From Candidatus Bathyarchaeota archaeon (GTDB lineage: Archaea > Thermoproteota > Bathyarchaeia > Bathyarchaeales > Bathycorpusculaceae): a stretch of 64,000 nt of DNA. Under the pieces are notes generated by a model. The model saw only the letters and a list, made by a program, of their open reading frames with translations, was not told where the DNA came from and made no database searches. Each line of letters opens with the position of its first letter. Positions within the stretch are counted from its first letter, which is position 1. The position numbers and the translations under genes are program-made. The stretch covers positions 1-64,000 of the forward strand of contig JAOZHW010000007.1 of NCBI GenBank assembly GCA_026014685.1, in the 5' to 3' direction. Positions 60,421 through 64,000 of this stretch are shown here, one piece after another.

Positions 60421-61224
60421 TTACGCCTTCTCTATTTCAGTGCCTAACACGCTTTGGTCTGTTAAGGCTCTGTAAATAGATAACCCTTTCGTGGCGCCCG
60501 TGATGGTTACATGGATGCCTGCTTCCACGACAGGAATTAACTCAGCGATTTTGCCAGCCATGCCGCCTGTTACGTCGGTGCCTTGTGCTTTTCCGAGTTT
60601 AGGTTGGAGTTCTTTGAGTTCTTTTAGGGTGAGTTTCTTGAAGGGTTTGGCTTCGGGGTTAGTTTTAGGGTCACAGTCGAATAACCCGTCGGTGTCGGTG
60701 CCTATGACGATTTTTTGGGCTTTGTACTTTAATGCCAAGTAAGCAACGAGTTGGTCGCCTGAGAGAACGGTGAAACCCAGTTTTTCGTCGAACACTACGT
60801 CACCGTAGAGGACGGGTGTAAAAATCAGTTTTGCCATGTTTTTCATGACGGTTTCGTCGAAGAATTTGACTTTGCAGTTTTCTGTAACGAAACAGTTGGA
60901 TGGTGCGATGCTGACTGCTGGAATCTCATGCCATATTAAGGCGTCCATAACTAACCCGTTTAGAACGGTCATCATATGGTGAGTTTCAGCGAAACCAAAC
61001 TTTTGTGTCGGGTCTTCTTTATAGCCGTCTTTTATGCCGTATTTTGCTGCGGTTGGGTGACCGAAGCTGCCTCCGCCGTGGACGACGATGAGGTTATCTA
61101 AATCGGCGCGTTTAATCTCTTCGGCCAATCGGTTAATTATGTCTGTTCGAGGTTTTGCCTCTTCTGCTTTGTCGGTTATGGCTGAGCCGCCAAGTTTTAG
61201 TATGATTGGTCTTGCATCGTTCAT
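60421..61224 (-). CDS. Isopentenyl phosphate kinase
   Basis: Protein of 267 aa, amino-acid-kinase fold. LKLGGSAITDK, VHGGGSFGHPTAAKYGI (with the catalytic His) and GTDTDGLFDCDP are present. It makes IPP from isopentenyl phosphate in the archaeal mevalonate pathway. First gene of IPK-IDI2-GGPPS. Confidence 0.94.
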   Translation of the reverse strand: MNDARPIILKLGGSAITDKAEEAKPRTDIINRLAEEIKRADLDNLIVVHGGGSFGHPTAAKYGIKDGYKEDPTQKFGFAETHHMMTVLNGLVMDALIWHEIPAVSIAPSNCFVTENCKVKFFDETVMKNMAKLIFTPVLYGDVVFDEKLGFTVLSGDQLVAYLALKYKAQKIVIGTDTDGLFDCDPKTNPEAKPFKKLTLKELKELQPKLGKAQGTDVTGGMAGKIAELIPVVEAGIHVTITGATKGLSIYRALTDQSVLGTEIEKA

Positions 61225-61361
61225 CGCAAATCTTACCTGTCTATGTTATTTGAGTTCTGGTAATTTAACGTTGCAGTTGTTCTGCCTCGCCGTCCAGTAC
61301 GGTAACAGAGCCGCCTGTTTTAACCGTGAATGCGTCAGATTACCTATGCACAAAAAAGGCG

Positions 61362-63362
61362 TCAAATTGCCCCGCGGTTTCGCCGTCGCCTTAAAAACAC
61401 CAAAGCCGCCAAAACAGCCCCAGACGATACTGCAGCAGCTGCCACAACCATAAATACCCAATTAATACCAGCTGCAACAAGTACATATGGCCTCATCATT
61501 TCGTTGTCTTCGTGCTCTAACATGTGACAGTGCCAAACATACCCTGGACCCGCTGTCGCATCAAAAGCGTATGGACTGCCATCCAACTGCGTCCACCTAA
61601 TCCTAATCGTAACAACCTCCCCTGTATTCACAATCACGGTGTCTTTCCAGCCTTGCTCGCTTGGAGCTGCAGCTTTTTTGGTGCCAGTCAAGTAGGGATC
61701 CAGTGATTGGACGTTGATTGTGGTGTGGTTGAATGGTGTTTCACCGTTGAGGCGACTCCATTCAGCTAGGTAGCTGCCGATGTTGAAGGTTTGTCGGCTC
61801 ACGATTTGGAACTGCACCAGATGCAGATGAATAGGATGCGCCTCCATAAGCGGGTTGACTATGACCCAGTCCTCGGTGCTGCCCACAGTTGGGGTTTCCG
61901 TAATTGGCGCAGACCATTCTTGCCCGTCAAGCAGCATCATCTGTGTGCCGCTTGCTCCAGCAACATCGGTCAACGTTAAGATGCGCTGTTTGCCCGATGA
62001 GGCTAAAGTGGGGAATTCTCCGCTAAGAGTTGGGTTCAACTCGCTGGGCAAATCTTGCCCCTTGAAACCCTGCTCACCCACCACTGTGAACTGCATGATT
62101 TGACCCGTGGTCTGCGCGTTTTGGTTGCCTTCTTCAGCGGTGTTTCTTAGCACAATTTTCTCCCCCACCGCTACGTTGGAGAAGTCAACGAGTATGTCTA
62201 TGCGTTCCCCTAGCGCGATGAGTTTTGAGGTTGATTCAACGGGTGCTTTTAGGTATCCCCCGTCTGAGCCAATTTGGGTGAAGCTCATGCCGTTTGAGAA
62301 GCTAAGGTCGTAGAAGCGAGAGTTCGAGCCATCTAAGATGCGTAGCCGATAGAGTCCTTGTTTTACGTCCATGTTGGGCCACGCTAAGCCGTTGACGATT
62401 ATGGTGTTTCCCAGAAAAGAGGGCTGCCACTGCGGATGCACAGCAGGGGTGTTGCCGACAGTTGGGTAGTAGAGAGAACCGTCAGGGTAGAAGCTACGGT
62501 CCTGAATGGCTAAAGGAACTTCAAATTCACCTGACGGCAAAAACTTCTCGACGGAGTCAACTGTGTTCCTCAGCAGATAGAAGCCTGCTAAACCTGAGAG
62601 CACGTTTAGGCGGGTTAAACCCAAAGCGTGATCATGGTACCACAACGTGGCTGGCGGCTGCCCGTTAGGGTATACGTAGACCGCTGAGTTTGCTTCGGTT
62701 GAGGCAGCAGTGTTGTAGGCGGAGCCGTGTTTGCCGTCGGCGGTCCACCAAGCGTCGGGGTGCCCATCCGAGGTTGATGGGACTTCGCCTCCGTGCAGGT
62801 GGGTGACGATTGTCGGCGGAATTTGGGTTTGCATGTTGCCGCCTGTCATGTCCATGGCGTCGCCGTTTGGGTTTGCCCAGTGAATCGAGGTATCTACAGG
62901 AACCAAGTACTTTAAGGGCTGCCCGTTTGAGTCTAAGAGGTTGTTTACCCATTTCACTTGAACGGGGACACCTTGGATGGCTTCAAAAGTACAGCCAGGA
63001 GTGCTGGCAAAGTTCCCCAGAGCTTCGCCTGTGAGGGGGTTGTGGGCTTCTGCTTGGTAACCCCAGACTTTTGTGGCTGCAAACCCCGTCGGTGACCCAT
63101 CTGCTTTCGTGGCGGGCAACATCTGTTGGGTGAATTCGGCGACTTTTACGGTGTATTCTTGTCTGATGAGGTTGCCATTGTTATCTGTGATGTTGGTTGG
63201 GGTGTAAACTGGCGGCGGACCTGTTAGTTGGTTGACGAATTTGGGTATAGTCTTGGGGTCCAGTAACTGGGGAGTTTGAGAGAAAACTGCAGGAACTAAA
63301 GAGAAAATTAACAGTGCACAAAAAATAGTTGCTAGGGCAATTAGCTTTTTGGAGCTTGACAA
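61362..63362 (-). CDS. Secreted multicopper oxidase (CotA/bilirubin-oxidase-like)
   Basis: Protein of 666 aa. Signal peptide (about 6-28). Copper sites: THLHGGEVP, LWYHDHALG, HPIHLHLVQF and WHCHMLEHEDNEMM (type 1 Cys and Met, type 2/3 His), all complete. A C-terminal transmembrane helix with RRRRN anchors it outside the cell. It oxidises phenols, metals or bilirubin-type substrates with O2. Placed between IPK and mevalonate kinase, on the IPK strand; a laterally acquired gene is possible. Confidence 0.92.
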   Translation of the reverse strand: MSSSKKLIALATIFCALLIFSLVPAVFSQTPQLLDPKTIPKFVNQLTGPPPVYTPTNITDNNGNLIRQEYTVKVAEFTQQMLPATKADGSPTGFAATKVWGYQAEAHNPLTGEALGNFASTPGCTFEAIQGVPVQVKWVNNLLDSNGQPLKYLVPVDTSIHWANPNGDAMDMTGGNMQTQIPPTIVTHLHGGEVPSTSDGHPDAWWTADGKHGSAYNTAASTEANSAVYVYPNGQPPATLWYHDHALGLTRLNVLSGLAGFYLLRNTVDSVEKFLPSGEFEVPLAIQDRSFYPDGSLYYPTVGNTPAVHPQWQPSFLGNTIIVNGLAWPNMDVKQGLYRLRILDGSNSRFYDLSFSNGMSFTQIGSDGGYLKAPVESTSKLIALGERIDILVDFSNVAVGEKIVLRNTAEEGNQNAQTTGQIMQFTVVGEQGFKGQDLPSELNPTLSGEFPTLASSGKQRILTLTDVAGASGTQMMLLDGQEWSAPITETPTVGSTEDWVIVNPLMEAHPIHLHLVQFQIVSRQTFNIGSYLAEWSRLNGETPFNHTTINVQSLDPYLTGTKKAAAPSEQGWKDTVIVNTGEVVTIRIRWTQLDGSPYAFDATAGPGYVWHCHMLEHEDNEMMRPYVLVAAGINWVFMVVAAAAVSSGAVLAALVFLRRRRNRGAI

Positions 63363-63522
63363 ATTTGTCTCCTCAAAAGAATCGTTACTGTATGTTTAGC
63401 TTTGTCTTGTAAAAAACATTTGCCCACCCCGCCGCCTCTACAAAAAATGTGGCGCCTAGCAACTTTTGTAAACGAACATTTTTATCCCAACACCACACTA
63501 GCATCCAGTCAAGGTGTAACAT

Positions 63523-64000
63523 ATGGGTAAAGGTTCAGGTTACGGAAAAGTCATCCTGTTCGGCGAACACTTCGTCGTCCACGGCATCCCCGGAGTCGTG
63601 TCAGCAATCGACTCCTCAACAGATGCAGAAGTCAAAAAATCCCCAACAATGATAATCAGAGATGAACGCAAAACCGCCAAAGGTTACAGCGAAGAAAAAC
63701 GGCTCCAGCAAATCGAATCCATAGAGCGCATGCTCAAAGCCATGGATTTAGATCCCAAGATGACCTTTGACATCTGGATAGGCGGCACACTGCCCGGCTT
63801 CAGCGGACTAGGCGCCTCGGCGGCAAGCAGCGTCGCCATCGCACGCGCCATCAGCGAAGAACTCAACCTTAATTTATCTAACGAAAAAATCAACTCAGTC
63901 GCCTACGAAGGAGAAAAAGCCTACGCAGGCAACCCAAGCGGCATAGACAACACCGCAGCCACCTATGGCGGCGTCATGTGGTTTAAGAAGAACCCATCAG
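63523..64000 (+). CDS. mvk: Mevalonate kinase (partial, runs off the window)
   Basis: The first 159 residues are present. GHMP kinase motifs: GKVILFGEHFVVHG, then the ATP-binding loop GTLPGFSGLGASAASSVAIARAI, and GNPSGIDNTAATYGG. It phosphorylates mevalonate for isoprenoid synthesis. A short leader with AAGGTG 6 nt before the ATG is seen. It is divergent from the multicopper oxidase and the IPK operon. Confidence 0.94.
   Translation, partial: MGKGSGYGKVILFGEHFVVHGIPGVVSAIDSSTDAEVKKSPTMIIRDERKTAKGYSEEKRLQQIESIERMLKAMDLDPKMTFDIWIGGTLPGFSGLGASAASSVAIARAISEELNLNLSNEKINSVAYEGEKAYAGNPSGIDNTAATYGGVMWFKKNPS

Overview
The window is archaeal chromosome carrying an integrated mobile element. Archaeal markers are ribosomal protein S8e, SRP19, an archaeal-type GluRS, isopentenyl phosphate kinase with type 2 IPP isomerase and mevalonate kinase, RFC-like and OB-fold replication proteins, a VapBC pair, TATA-box promoters and short leaders. 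The gene set and the zinc-ribbon integrase suggest a TACK-group archaeon, possibly Bathyarchaeia. That placement is inference; no rRNA gene is present to test it.

Region 1 (23-14830) is a tRNA-Leu(UAA) gene followed by an integrated element. A 75-bp direct repeat (116-190 and 14756-14830, one mismatch) starts in the variable arm of the tRNA and flanks about 14.6 kb of visibly AT-richer DNA. Inside are a zinc-ribbon tyrosine integrase, an AAA+ helicase-like ATPase overlapping a truncated clamp-loader (RFC) ATPase, a winged-helix protein, small DNA-binding proteins and an iteron-like repeat field with a cloverleaf-forming sequence (candidate origin). It also carries a metallo-beta-lactamase-fold hydrolase, an SPL-like radical SAM protein, two PD-(D/E)XK nucleases, an OB-fold protein and a type II restriction-modification pair. 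This is a plasmid-like integrative element with its own replication genes.

Region 2 (14831-16735) holds a stand-alone CHAT/caspase-like protein and a secreted protein. It ends at a third, degenerate tRNA 3'-end fragment, so it may be the relic of an older insertion.

Region 3 (16800-29700) is accessory or surface-related. It has membrane-anchored proteins, a MIT-like protein, VapBC, a GNAT enzyme and zinc proteins. A cell-surface cluster follows (beta-helix carbohydrate-binding protein, VTC-domain protein, lamin-tail protein, DUF4956). Next are a candidate structured RNA and a radical SAM/SPASM maturase preceded by an unannotated 36-aa peptide, i.e. a possible RiPP locus.

Region 4 (29900-64000) is mostly metabolism: geranylgeranyl-reductase-type flavoprotein and flavodoxin, ketol-acid reductoisomerase, an ArsB/NhaD-type permease, a ThiF/MoeB enzyme, argG-argH-carA-carB, thrC-hom-aspartokinase behind an ACT regulator, a glycosyltransferase, S8e, SRP19, gltX, and the isoprenoid genes (GGPP synthase, IDI2, IPK, mevalonate kinase) with a multicopper oxidase inserted between IPK and mevalonate kinase. 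A structured dispersed repeat (four copies, each downstream of a stop codon and in the same sense as that gene) runs through regions 3 and 4. Several apparent single-base frameshifts near N-termini suggest homopolymer errors or mutations.
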